Source: Celerinatantimonas yamalensis
GTDB taxonomy: Bacteria > Pseudomonadota > Gammaproteobacteria > Enterobacterales > Celerinatantimonadaceae
Direction: 5' to 3'
NCBI RefSeq assembly: GCF_046054155.1
Contig: NZ_JBEQCT010000006.1
Location: 1 to 64,000 of the forward strand
Length of the DNA: 64,000 nucleotides
Every line of letters begins with the position of its first letter. Positions within the stretch are counted from its first letter, which is position 1. Of this stretch, positions 27,489 through 36,289 are shown in pieces. Both the position numbers and the translations under genes were made by a program. Below the pieces are notes generated by a model. The model made no database searches. It saw nothing but the letters and a program-made list of their open reading frames with translations, and was not told the DNA's origin.

Positions 27489-28412
27489 TTACTCCTTACC
27501 TGCTGATTCGGTGATGACCGGTGCCGACGTTGAGTCATGCAGCTGTCCAGACATTTTTTTCATTTTCATATACTGATGCATAATCTGCTGGAACATATGC
27601 GGTTTCACCGATGAAAAATAGACAACTGGATCATTTTCAGAAGGCTTAACTAATTGCTTATAGCTGGCATCGTTAAGTACTTTGCTCGATTGACGAACCT
27701 TCGCAACCCATTGATCAAAATCTGCTTGTGATGGCGTAGCAATCGCTTTGAAGTTCATCCCAGTAAAACCAGCACCGCTATAACTTGATGAAATACCGTC
27801 AAAAGTACCTGCTTCATTGGCTATCAAATGAAGCTTCGTTTCCATCATCGCCATGGTGTAGATCTGACTTCCCAATTGAGGAATAAAAAATGAGTTCATC
27901 ACCGATTGTGATGTCAAATGGAAGCGCACTTGCGTATTTTTAGGGAAGACCAACTGATTCACAGTCGCAATCCCCAATTTAGGATAAATAAATAACCATT
28001 TCCAATCCATTGATACCACTTCAACTTGAATCGACGGTGTTCCTGGCTTCACGTCTAACGGACGATAAGGATCAAGTCGATGAGTCGACACCCAAGTAAT
28101 ACACATGAGAATGATGACAATGATGATAGGAACGCCCCAACATACTGCCTCAATCTTATTAGAATGTGACCATTTAGGTTCATACCGAGCACTTGTGTTA
28201 GAAGCACGATATTTCCAAGCGAAAAACAGTGTTAAAAAAATGACTGGTATGACAACCAGAAGCATTAATCCAACAGCGGTAAAAATCAGATGTTTTTCCT
28301 CAACTCCAACTTGCCCTTTTGGATCGAGTAATCCGCCCTGACACCCAGTCAGTAATGCGATGAACCCAACAAAAAGCAACCGGTAGAGCTTGAGAAATAT
28401 TCCTTGTCTCAT
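27489..28412 (-). CDS. cyoA: Cytochrome bo3 oxidase subunit II
   Basis: 307 residues. A lipoprotein signal (FVGFIALLTGC), two transmembrane helices and a periplasmic cupredoxin-like domain (VVSMDWKWLFIYP; FFIPQLGSQIYTMAMM) that, as in other ubiquinol oxidases, lacks the CuA cysteine ligands. The ATG at 28412 follows AAGGG by seven bases and gives the family N-terminus; an in-frame start at 28475 would add 21 unrelated residues. First gene of the cyoABCDE operon. Confidence 0.95.
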   Translation of the reverse strand: MRQGIFLKLYRLLFVGFIALLTGCQGGLLDPKGQVGVEEKHLIFTAVGLMLLVVIPVIFLTLFFAWKYRASNTSARYEPKWSHSNKIEAVCWGVPIIIVIILMCITWVSTHRLDPYRPLDVKPGTPSIQVEVVSMDWKWLFIYPKLGIATVNQLVFPKNTQVRFHLTSQSVMNSFFIPQLGSQIYTMAMMETKLHLIANEAGTFDGISSSYSGAGFTGMNFKAIATPSQADFDQWVAKVRQSSKVLNDASYKQLVKPSENDPVVYFSSVKPHMFQQIMHQYMKMKKMSGQLHDSTSAPVITESAGKE

Positions 28413-28889
28413 ATTACAACCCTTGCTAGAAATGGAAGCTGCGCGGTAATTCAAGGAGCACGAAGTTCCGGTCAATTGCGCATCGAGTGTTCTACATCAT
28501 CAATCAACGACTGATGCTCTCACAATAACCTTACGGAAAATGTGAATTTATACCCATCCCGCCGACACATTATTCACAAACTTTATACAAAGAGTGTGTA
28601 TTTGGTAACGCGAAGATAAAATAGTGATCTATATTATAACATTTTATTGATCTTGATCTATCGTCACATCCTGAAAGTATGGCAATAAATTGTGATTCAA
28701 CAAGCAGCTGAATAAATTTTCCTTGCCATCGAACCAAAAAGACCGTGCAATGTAGCGCTTCAAACCAGCTATTGCGAGATAACCCTTCAAACCAACCATT
28801 TGGAGCCGATGGAAGAACCAGAGCACTCATTGAATGAACAACCAAGTGAATGGCAAAGACATACTTGCTTGCCTGCCATTCAGAAGTCG
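28413..28889 (-). other. Promoter region of cyoABCDE, otherwise non-coding
   Basis: A 477-bp gap between cyoA and the nfsB-type gene. The minus strand carries a TATAAT-containing block near 28630-28640 and an FNR-like site just upstream of it (separate entry). A possible 91-codon reading frame on the minus strand (28570-28845) has no family resemblance and I do not support it. Confidence 0.4.
28647..28660 (-). promoter_or_regulatory. FNR-like site in the cyo promoter region
   Basis: TTGATCTTGATCTA matches the FNR consensus TTGAT-N4-ATCAA at nine of ten positions. It lies a few bases upstream of a TATAAT-like -10 on the minus strand, where binding would block the promoter. E. coli cyo is repressed without oxygen by FNR and ArcA, so the match fits the known biology. 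Site and promoter are both predictions. Confidence 0.45.
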
Positions 28890-29543
28890 TTAAATGAAGT
28901 TGAAAAGTTGCTCACGGCTAAGACGAGATTTAGGTAATTTGGCATTAAAATCACTATCGCTGCGGTATCCCAAAGCGACTACAACTGTACTGGTTAAATG
29001 TTGTTCATTAAGTCCCAACTCTTTGTCGAGCGCAGCAAAGTTAATCCCTTCCATTGGCGTTGCATCAATTCCAAGCATGGCGGCATGGCTTAACAAACAA
29101 CCCAGTGCAATATAAGTCTGTTTTTCCATCCACTGCTGCAAATCTTTGCTTTGAAACAGATGCTGATGAATATATCCCGCACGAATTTTCCCACCTTGTA
29201 GCCGGGCTTGCTCATCGGCATATCGACCATCTTCCTGCTCTTTTTCTAAAATTGCATTCAGATACGACGCATCCAGTTGCGTACGAGTACACAATACAAT
29301 CACATGCGACGCATCCATAATTTTGGGGGCATTATAAGAAGCAGCCCCTGATGCGCCACTGGCAATTCGACGTTTACCCGCTTCATCACTGGCAACCACA
29401 AATGACCAAGGTTGTGAATTGACCGATGAAGGGGTAAGACGCAAACTTTCGACCAACTGGGAAAATTGCTCTGGCGAGATCTTACGCGCGGGATCAAATA
29501 CTTTAGTCGTATAACGCGCATTTGCAAATGACACAGGATTCAT
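28890..29543 (-). CDS. nfsB: NfsB-type oxygen-insensitive nitroreductase
   Basis: A 217-residue FMN-dependent NAD(P)H nitroreductase equal in size to E. coli NfsB. Matches include RYTTKVFDPARKIS, LTPSSVNSQPWSFVVAS, DASHVIVLCTRT and the terminal LPKSRLSRE. It reduces quinones and nitroaromatics. AGGAG precedes the ATG. It follows a small monooxygenase gene by 28 bp, so the two form an operon under the palindrome at 29952. Confidence 0.93.
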   Translation of the reverse strand: MNPVSFANARYTTKVFDPARKISPEQFSQLVESLRLTPSSVNSQPWSFVVASDEAGKRRIASGASGAASYNAPKIMDASHVIVLCTRTQLDASYLNAILEKEQEDGRYADEQARLQGGKIRAGYIHQHLFQSKDLQQWMEKQTYIALGCLLSHAAMLGIDATPMEGINFAALDKELGLNEQHLTSTVVVALGYRSDSDFNAKLPKSRLSREQLFNFI

Positions 29544-29571
29544 CTTTTACTCCTCAGGTTGACGCACAAAC

Positions 29572-29886
29572 TTACAACTCGATTGGGGAAAATTGCTCAA
29601 CTTGCAAAGACTCAGCTAACAGCGGCTCAATGGTTTTGAGCAGTTGTTGGAAATAAGCAGTCTGAGCATGACGAGTCAGTGCATCGGCATCTTGCCAAAT
29701 TTCAACCATCACGAAACGGTGATCATTGCCATGATCCACATGCAGCTGATAACCCAAACATCCATCTTCTTGTCGCACCCGCTCAACTATCTCCAAAAAA
29801 GCGTGTTTTAATGATTCACTCTCACCAGCTTTCGCCGTTGCACGAGCGATAACTCGAATGCTACTTGTAGGCGCATTTAACATCAT
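29572..29886 (-). CDS. Antibiotic biosynthesis monooxygenase (ABM) domain protein, YgiN-like
   Basis: A 104-residue dimeric alpha-beta barrel (ABM family). RVIARATAKAGESESLKHAF, GCLGYQLHVD and FVMVEIWQDADAL are the family blocks. YgiN-type members oxidise quinols; joined with NfsB this suggests a small quinone or nitro-compound redox operon. GAGGAAACAG precedes tandem ATG codons. Confidence 0.88.
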   Translation of the reverse strand: MMLNAPTSSIRVIARATAKAGESESLKHAFLEIVERVRQEDGCLGYQLHVDHGNDHRFVMVEIWQDADALTRHAQTAYFQQLLKTIEPLLAESLQVEQFSPIEL

Positions 29887-29951
29887 CTGTTTCCTCTTTG
29901 ATCAAGCAACGCATACCCAAAATACTTGAGATGGTCACTCTCAATAATGTG

Positions 29952-29972
29952 TTTAATGTATTATACATTAAA
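29952..29972. promoter_or_regulatory. Perfect palindromic operator overlapping the -10 of the nfsB operon
   Basis: TTTAATGTA-TTA-TACATTAAA is a perfect 21-bp inverted repeat, 66-86 bp upstream of the ABM gene. On the minus strand its centre reads GTATAATAC, which contains a TATAAT -10 hexamer, so a repressor bound there would block transcription. The cognate regulator is not adjacent. Confidence 0.6.
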
Positions 29973-30255
29973 ATAAACACTGGAATTAACCAACCGATTT
30001 TTTCACTTAATGCCTAGTCAGTTTTCGCCAGTTTAAAGGCCCAGCGGACGGTTTTGATGCCAGCCATTAAAGCTGGTGCTTTAGCTTCCCTCGACTCCCC
30101 CAAGGATACAAATGATTTATTTCACACAATAGAGCGCCTATCCAGCCCAGCTATCCTCATCCCTAGGTCGTCATGCTAAACTAGCGGCAATCAGAATAGC
30201 ATCAACCGATACCCCACATCGCTGGATGCACAAAGCAAAATAATGAGGACAACAA
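29973..30255 (+). other. Upstream region of deoC
   Basis: No gene is seen. A hairpin-forming stretch CCAGC...GCTGG lies near 30060-30081. Regulation of deoC (CytR, DeoR or CRP) cannot be read with confidence here. Confidence 0.35.
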
Positions 30256-30930
30256 ATGAGTACTGGACGTGATTATGCCCGTTATGTGGATCATACCTTA
30301 TTGGCTATGGATGCAACCGAGAAGGCCATTGCAACGCTATGTCAACAAGCTCTCGACAACCACTTCTATGCTGTTTGTGTGAACAGCGGTTATGTCCCAT
30401 ATGCCGCTCAAAAACTTGCGAAAAGCGATGTAAAAGTCTGCTCAGTCATAGGTTTCCCTTTAGGTGCGTGCTTAACCCAAGTGAAATGCTTTGAAGCCAA
30501 TGCCGCGATTCAAGCTGGCGCTCAAGAGATCGACATGGTCATCAATGTTGGCTGGCTTAAAAGTGGCCGTTGGCACGATGTCCAAACAGATATCGCCGCT
30601 GTGCGCCAAAGCTGCGCTAACACGCCACTCAAAGTCATTTTAGAAACCTGCCTACTCAGTGATGATGAAATCATCAAAATTTGCAAAATCTGTGTCGAGC
30701 TCGATGTCGCCTTTGTAAAAACTTCCACCGGATTTAGTCAAGGTGGTGCCACCGTTGAAGCGGTGAGATTAATGCGACAAACCGTCGGTCCGGTGATGGG
30801 CGTTAAAGCCTCTGGAGGCGTGCGCAGTCGTGAGAGTGCTGATACGATGATCGACGCTGGCGCAACGCGAATTGGTACCAGCTCTGGTGTTGCAATTCTA
30901 AATGGTGAGCAAAGCTCAAGTAGTTACTAA
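30256..30930 (+). CDS. deoC: Deoxyribose-phosphate aldolase
   Basis: A 224-residue class I aldolase splitting 2-deoxyribose 5-phosphate into glyceraldehyde 3-phosphate and acetaldehyde. The Schiff-base lysine is in VAFVKTSTGF, and KASGGVRSRESA carries the second lysine. Length and sequence fit the shorter Bacillus-type group rather than the 259-residue E. coli enzyme. GAGG precedes the ATG. It stands alone: no deoA, deoB or deoD is beside it, unlike the enteric deoCABD operon. Confidence 0.93.
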   Translation: MSTGRDYARYVDHTLLAMDATEKAIATLCQQALDNHFYAVCVNSGYVPYAAQKLAKSDVKVCSVIGFPLGACLTQVKCFEANAAIQAGAQEIDMVINVGWLKSGRWHDVQTDIAAVRQSCANTPLKVILETCLLSDDEIIKICKICVELDVAFVKTSTGFSQGGATVEAVRLMRQTVGPVMGVKASGGVRSRESADTMIDAGATRIGTSSGVAILNGEQSSSSY

Positions 30931-30976
30931 ACTAATCACGATTGATGGGCTCGATTTAGTCATCATAAGTCGCCGT

Positions 30977-32776
30977 TTATGGTACGCGGCCTTGGTTTTG
31001 AGAAGCGGCTAGCTTTGGGGTCAGTTGCGCAGCAGAGATAAAACCACTGATGCGCGCATTTGGGCGCCATTTCCCGGCGGCTGAAAAAAAGTCGAGCGTG
31101 GGCAGCCCCAGCACCTGATAGTGGCTCAATAGCGCCTGCTGCGCGTCGCTATAGGTGCTCAAATCTACACGGATCACCTGAAAATTCGCCAATAAATCTC
31201 TCACCTGAGGGTCAGATAACGTCTGCTGCGAGAGCTCGCGGCAGGCGACACACCAATCGGCATAATAATCCACTAATACAGGACGCTGAGCTTGTTTAGC
31301 CTTGGCCAACTGCTCTTTGAGCGCGGTTAAACTGGTGACCGAAGTCATCGACAGCGCCTTCGCAACAGAAGGACCTCCCAGCCATGGCCGCCATAGTATC
31401 ACCGCCATCACTACGCACAATAAAGGCGCAATGATAAAACGTAAGAATTTAAAACGCGGCCAACATCGTGACAAGATCTGAGTGCTTAACCACCACAGCA
31501 CCCAACCGGCCCAAATCAGCCATATGCCAGTACTCCAAGGCTCTGGGATAATCCGCTCTAACAACAATAGCGCGGTGGCCAGCAACAAAAAGCCCCCCAC
31601 AACCCGCACCTGAATCATCCATGCCCCAACCTTAGGCAAAACCTGCCGCCCGAGTAACGTAATCGCAATCAAGGGCAGCCCCATCCCTAATGCGAATAGA
31701 TAAAGCGCCCCACCACCAAGCCAAAGGTTACCCGTCTGAGCTATATACAATAAAACCCCAGCGGTTGGCGCGGTCACACATGGTGAACAGATCACCCCCG
31801 AGATAGCCCCCATCAGCAAAACTCGCCCATAGGAACGGGTATCCAGATGACGCTGCCAGTGCATCAATTTGACCTGCAAAAAGGAGGGCAGTTGCAGTTC
31901 AAACCAACCAAACATTGATACGGCCAATATCACTAACAAGCCGCTTATCACTGAAAGTAACCATGGACTTTGCAACCATACTTGCAATTGCAGACCAAGC
32001 CAGGCGACTAGTATTCCCAACAGCGTATACGTTAACGCCATGCCTTGGACATAGCTCACACTAAGTAGCAACGTTTGACGCCAGCTGCGCTGGCCAGAGC
32101 CTAAAATCAGCCCAGTGATAAGCGGAAGCATGGGCAAAACACAAGGTGTAAAAGCGAGCAAAAGACCAAAGCCAAAACTCATGGCTAAGGTCAACCAAGT
32201 GGACTGCTCTAACCAATCGGGCAAATCGGTGCGGGCCGGTGTGGCGGGAGGCAACATTTTCAAAGGCGAGGATGAAACCGAATTATCTGGGACAAAAATA
32301 GAATTACTGCCCGTTGTTAACTTAACGCCGTGCTCAGAGAGCTCTATGCGTTGTAGCATAGGAGGATAACAAATACCGGACTTCGCACAGCCTTGATAAC
32401 TTACTCGTAATTGCAACGGCAGATGGCTGGAAGGAATATCAACCATGACATTCACCGAACCCGCATAAACACGGGTATCGCCAAAGATAGGATCGTGGTG
32501 CGCTTGTCCCGGTGGTTTATAGATAGGTAACGGCGTGGATGAATCAGTTTGTAACTGAATTTTATCGCGATACAAATAGACGCCTGGGGCCATCTGCCAA
32601 TGCAAGTTTAACTGACCATTTTGATAGTTTGCCGAGAGCGAAATCGCTTGATTCTCGGGCAAAACCGCCCCATAGGCGATGCTGCATGCCACGATAAGCC
32701 CAAACAACGCAAACCGCCAAGTAACCCTTAGCTTCAATACCCAACTCATCATGGCCTTTATTTTCTGTTTAGACAT
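30977..32776 (-). CDS. dsbD: Thiol:disulfide interchange protein DsbD
   Basis: A 599-residue DsbD carrying electrons from cytoplasmic thioredoxin to the periplasm. After a signal peptide comes the alpha domain with its cysteine pair in CAKSGICYPPM. The membrane beta domain of eight helices contains the paired cysteines in FTPCVLPMLP and CSPCVTAPTAGV. The C-terminal thioredoxin-like gamma domain has DYYADWCVACREL. The ATG at 32776 follows GGGA by about seven bases. It is convergent with deoC. Confidence 0.95.
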   Translation of the reverse strand: MSKQKIKAMMSWVLKLRVTWRFALFGLIVACSIAYGAVLPENQAISLSANYQNGQLNLHWQMAPGVYLYRDKIQLQTDSSTPLPIYKPPGQAHHDPIFGDTRVYAGSVNVMVDIPSSHLPLQLRVSYQGCAKSGICYPPMLQRIELSEHGVKLTTGSNSIFVPDNSVSSSPLKMLPPATPARTDLPDWLEQSTWLTLAMSFGFGLLLAFTPCVLPMLPLITGLILGSGQRSWRQTLLLSVSYVQGMALTYTLLGILVAWLGLQLQVWLQSPWLLSVISGLLVILAVSMFGWFELQLPSFLQVKLMHWQRHLDTRSYGRVLLMGAISGVICSPCVTAPTAGVLLYIAQTGNLWLGGGALYLFALGMGLPLIAITLLGRQVLPKVGAWMIQVRVVGGFLLLATALLLLERIIPEPWSTGIWLIWAGWVLWWLSTQILSRCWPRFKFLRFIIAPLLCVVMAVILWRPWLGGPSVAKALSMTSVTSLTALKEQLAKAKQAQRPVLVDYYADWCVACRELSQQTLSDPQVRDLLANFQVIRVDLSTYSDAQQALLSHYQVLGLPTLDFFSAAGKWRPNARISGFISAAQLTPKLAASQNQGRVP

Positions 32777-33227
32777 GTATGTCCCGTCAACTGATCCCCT
32801 CAATCTAGCGGATTTATCACACAGCGGATAGTCTAATCACCAAGAATCGTGAGCTTTAGTGATAACTCGAATATTTTTGAATAAGCCACAAAAGAACACC
32901 ACTATAGCCAGCTACGCTGGCCAACACGTTGATGTATCAACATCTTGATCCATAAAAATGATGCTCAGCGCTTAGTGCCCTTAGCCCAGCAACATCGATA
33001 ACCTCAGCCGATCACCTGTATCGGCCAACCATATTATAGTCTTCTATCATTAGCTAATATGCCACATATTTAGATGATTATGCTGAACACGATCGGCACC
33101 TCCCATTTTTTTTAAAAAAATGGCTGCTAAAGGGTCCAACTCATGTTAACAATGGATTAACACAACATACGATGTCAGCCGGATAGCTGTGCACCTATTA
33201 TAATTAAATTAATATGGAGTTTGTTTT
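32777..33227. other. Divergent regulatory region between dsbD and putP
   Basis: About 450 bp with no gene. A short hairpin AGCCAGC...GCTGGC sits at about 32907-32922. The putP side is A/T-rich with oligo-A and oligo-T runs near 33108-33121. No operator could be assigned. Confidence 0.35.
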
Positions 33228-34751
33228 GTGAATATATCTAGCCCTATCTATATCACATTTGGTATTTACCTTGTTTGTGTTCTGCTCATTGGTTTTGTGG
33301 CCTACTTTGCAACACGTAACTTTGGTGATTATATTCTAGGCGGCCGACAATTAGGCAGTTTTGTAACCGCAATGTCCGCAGGTGCCTCCGATATGTCGGG
33401 ATGGCTATTGCTCGGCTTACCCGGCGCTATTTATCTATCTGGATTAAGTTCGACGTGGATAGCCATCGGCTTAGTGATTGGCGCTTACCTAAACTGGTTA
33501 TTTGTCGCAGGTCGCCTACGTGCCCATACTGAAGTCAATAACGATGCATTGACCCTACCTGAATACTTCCATCATCGCTTTGGTGCAAAAAATAAAACGA
33601 TTCGGGTCATTTCAGCGCTTATCATTCTATTTTTCTTCACCATTTATTGTGCATCAGGCATTGTTGCTGGCAGTGAATTATTTCAAAGCCTATTCCCCGA
33701 CATTAACTATGAAACAGCGTTAATGCTGGGAGCTGGCGCAACCATCATCTATACCTTCATCGGTGGTTTCTTAGCAGTGAGCTGGACCGATACCATGCAA
33801 GCTTCACTGATGTTCTTTGCATTATTGTTAGTCCCCGTCATGGTTTATCTCAATTTAGGAGGCATGAATGAACTACACAGTGCCATTGCCACAGCCTCAA
33901 CGACACATAGTAAACATTATGGCAGCTTGCTATTTGGTACCTCATTCATTGGTATTATCAGCGCCGCATCGTGGGGGTTAGGTTACTTTGGTCAACCCCA
34001 TATTCTGGCTCGTTTTATGGCTGTCGATTCGGTTAAATCCATGGCCAAAGCCCGCCGCATCGGGATGAGCTGGATGGTACTTTGCTTGTTCGGCTCATGT
34101 GCGGTCGGTTACTTTGGCATTGCCTTTTTTGGGGACCATCCTCATTTAACCCAAGCGATGGCAGTCACCGTGAACGGTCAAACGAGTATCAATAGTGAAC
34201 GGATCTTCATTGCTTTGAGCACCTTATTGTTCAACCCATGGGTTGCAGGCGTTGTGCTTTCGGCGATTTTGGCAGCAATCATGTCCACCTTGAGCTGCCA
34301 ATTGCTGGTTTGCTCCAGTGCTATCACCGAAGACTTCTATAAAGGTTTAATTCGCCCCAATGCCTCACAAAAAGAGTTAGTTTGGCTAGGCCGTATTATG
34401 GTATTGGTAGTTGCACTGGTTGCTATCGGAATTGCCCAAAACCCCAATAATAGCGTACTCGGATTAGTTTCGTATGCATGGGCTGGGTTTGGCGCTGCCT
34501 TTGGCCCCGTTGTGATTTTTTCACTGTTTTGGAAAAACATGACTTCGGCGGGTGCTCTAGCAGGGATGGTCGGTGGCGCAGTCGTTGTCGTGGTTTGGAA
34601 GTCGATGAATACCGGATTATATGAAATTATCCCTGGGTTTATCGCCTGTTCGCTGCTTATCTGGTTAGTATCAAAAATGACACCCGCATCAGCAAATGCA
34701 CTGCACCAGCGCTTTGATAAAGGCTACAATGCCTACCACGATAACTTCTAA
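33228..34751 (+). CDS. putP: Sodium/proline symporter
   Basis: A 507-residue SSS-family transporter with 13 predicted helices, similar to PutP (502 aa). Diagnostic are YILGGRQLGSFVTAMSAGASD followed by MSGWLLLGLPGA, DALTLPEYFHHRFG, and AAIMSTLSCQLLVCSSAITEDF with the Na2-site residues. The start is GTG with GGAG nine bases upstream. No putA or putR is adjacent, so it may serve proline uptake for osmotic or nutritional use under separate control. Confidence 0.93.
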   Translation: MNISSPIYITFGIYLVCVLLIGFVAYFATRNFGDYILGGRQLGSFVTAMSAGASDMSGWLLLGLPGAIYLSGLSSTWIAIGLVIGAYLNWLFVAGRLRAHTEVNNDALTLPEYFHHRFGAKNKTIRVISALIILFFFTIYCASGIVAGSELFQSLFPDINYETALMLGAGATIIYTFIGGFLAVSWTDTMQASLMFFALLLVPVMVYLNLGGMNELHSAIATASTTHSKHYGSLLFGTSFIGIISAASWGLGYFGQPHILARFMAVDSVKSMAKARRIGMSWMVLCLFGSCAVGYFGIAFFGDHPHLTQAMAVTVNGQTSINSERIFIALSTLLFNPWVAGVVLSAILAAIMSTLSCQLLVCSSAITEDFYKGLIRPNASQKELVWLGRIMVLVVALVAIGIAQNPNNSVLGLVSYAWAGFGAAFGPVVIFSLFWKNMTSAGALAGMVGGAVVVVVWKSMNTGLYEIIPGFIACSLLIWLVSKMTPASANALHQRFDKGYNAYHDNF

Positions 34752-34771
34752 CTGTCTGCATGAACTCTTAA

Positions 34772-34800
34772 AAAGGCCAAGTCATTGACTTGGCCTGTCA
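34772..34800. terminator. Terminator between putP and the DsbA-family gene
   Basis: AGGCCAAGTCA and TGACTTGGCCT form an almost perfect 11-bp stem. On the minus strand the hairpin is followed by five T, so it is best placed to end the DsbA-family transcript; for putP it may work as a weak terminator. Confidence 0.8.
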
Positions 34801-34822
34801 ACAATTCAATTGTTCAGCTTAT

Positions 34823-35620
34823 CTATTGGCTGGCTTTTTCAATCGCTTGCTGCAAAGTTTGCTCATCGACAGCTCCTCCAATAACGGTCGTGTTTTTAAC
34901 ACTCGCACCGCTTGCAGGCATAATAATAAAGGCTGGTGTACCTTGGAAACCAATTTGCCGTGATAATTGATCATTACCAAGAATGGTTTTCTTATAAGGT
35001 GTATCTGACACTTTTTTCAGTGGCGCGTTCAGCGCACTTTTCGCTACTTTTTGAATATCTGCAGCTGTCAATTTACCTTCATCATGACCGGTTGCAAAAA
35101 TACCATTATGGTAGCGCATATAAGCTTTAGCTCCTTTTTGCTGCCAAACTTCAAGACCTGCAAAGGCAGCCGTCGCTGAATTTTCCCAGCGCGAGGCAAA
35201 GATTGGCCAATCTCGGAAGATAAACTTCACTTTAGGATTGGCTTTCATCAGCTGTTCAATTTCAGGAGCCATTTTATGGCAGTAGTAACACTGATAATCG
35301 AAAAATTCAGTCACCGTAATCTTGGCATTTTTGGGTCCGACGTGGGGAATTCCGTCTAACTGCATCAGCGCAGAGTGCGCGGTGACGGCTGATTCAGTGA
35401 GAGAAGCTTGTGTCTCTTGTTGCTGCTTTTGCTGCAACTCTTGGCTCACTTGGACCAGAATTTCGGGGTGCTTTAACAAATAATCAGCAGCAATCTTGCC
35501 AATCTGTTCTTGCTGATCTGGCGAAAAGCTGGTGCTTTCTTTGGCGTAAGCGGTTGTCACTGTTGCCATCATCATCGCTGCGGATAATACAGCGAATGTT
35601 CGTTTTTTTATGACCATCAT
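34823..35620 (-). CDS. DsbA-family periplasmic thiol-disulfide protein (Com1/ScsC-like)
   Basis: About 265 residues. A signal peptide ends in TTAYA-KE. An N-terminal helical extension (SPDQQEQIGKIAADYLLKHP, then EILVQVSQELQQ) is typical of ScsC/Com1-type oligomeric proteins. The DsbA-like domain has C112-Y-Y-C115 in DYQCYYCHKMAP and the cis-proline loop GFQGTPAFI. ScsC-type proteins act as disulfide isomerases reduced by a DsbD-like protein; dsbD lies 2 kb away beyond putP. The longest reading starts at a TTG (35623); I take the ATG at 35620. Confidence 0.88.
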   Translation of the reverse strand: MMVIKKRTFAVLSAAMMMATVTTAYAKESTSFSPDQQEQIGKIAADYLLKHPEILVQVSQELQQKQQQETQASLTESAVTAHSALMQLDGIPHVGPKNAKITVTEFFDYQCYYCHKMAPEIEQLMKANPKVKFIFRDWPIFASRWENSATAAFAGLEVWQQKGAKAYMRYHNGIFATGHDEGKLTAADIQKVAKSALNAPLKKVSDTPYKKTILGNDQLSRQIGFQGTPAFIIMPASGASVKNTTVIGGAVDEQTLQQAIEKASQ

Positions 35621-36026
35621 CAATAGGACTCACGTGAATAGAAAACCTGTTTGCTACCATATCGGCGTCGTCGTAGCAAAGCAATGGCTAATCACCCAGA
35701 TTTGGTCACACAATGGATACTTCAACACATTAACGGGTACAGCTTGTTGAATCACAAAAACACAGTGAGGCGTATAATTCCAAATCACTAACACATCGCC
35801 ATTTTACCTTTGCTATTTATATAACTTTTTGATTTTAAAAAATTAATTATAAATAAGCACTTCAAGTTAAACGCTATATGCAAGGCTCAACTATAGACGC
35901 CTATAATGATGGGGAGATGACTATCACCACTTGCTACGGGCAAAAACCCCACAACATGGTTATCAGCGGTTGTGGGGGAAGCTACTTTTACGTAGGCAAC
36001 TATCAGCACCATATAGAATGATGTGT
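35621..36026. other. Non-coding gap between two redox genes
   Basis: About 400 bp. The centre is A/T-rich (35800-35870) and fits the promoter region of the DsbA-family gene. The right part carries the terminator described separately. No small gene is supported. Confidence 0.4.
35942..35982 (-). terminator. Terminator of the thioredoxin/permease operon
   Basis: CCCCACAAC (35947-35955) and GTTGTGGGG (35969-35977) form a strong stem. On the minus strand the hairpin is followed by GTTTTTG-type U-rich sequence, about 50 bp past the thioredoxin stop. Confidence 0.85.
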
Positions 36027-36263
36027 TTAGGCCATTAGCCATTGCTCAACATTGCTGCGAGAGGGGATGCCTCCAGAATGCACGACCTTATCATCCACCA
36101 CCACACCCGGCGTGGAAAGAATACCAAAGCGCATAATTTCACGCATCTCTTCGACCTTTTCCAATTCAATGGCAATGCCTTTTTCTGTCGCCACTGTGGT
36201 GATGAGTTTAGCGACGGCTTTGCAATTAGCGCATCCGCTACCGAGAACTTTAATATGTTTCAT
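36027..36263 (-). CDS. Small thioredoxin-like redox protein
   Basis: A 78-residue thioredoxin-fold protein of the TM0996/MTH895 type. The N-terminus is IKVLGSGCANCKAVAK with the CxxC pair, and the cis-Pro loop is GILSTPGVVVDD. Such proteins are commonly encoded beside PF03773-type permeases, often in arsenic or metal loci, where they are thought to reduce or deliver a substrate. It starts 26 bp after the permease and ends the operon. Confidence 0.88.
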   Translation of the reverse strand: MKHIKVLGSGCANCKAVAKLITTVATEKGIAIELEKVEEMREIMRFGILSTPGVVVDDKVVHSGGIPSRSNVEQWLMA

Positions 36264-36289
36264 AAATAGACCTCTTGTTTAACTGGCAG

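Noticed and set aside
28570..28845. 91-codon minus-strand reading frame upstream of cyoA
   Set aside because: Composition and sequence are unlike a protein family, no ribosome site, and it overlaps the probable cyo promoter.
35625..35640. TCACGTGAA core resembling parS upstream of the DsbA-family gene
   Set aside because: Only the central nine bases match; outer arms deviate at six of seven remaining positions.
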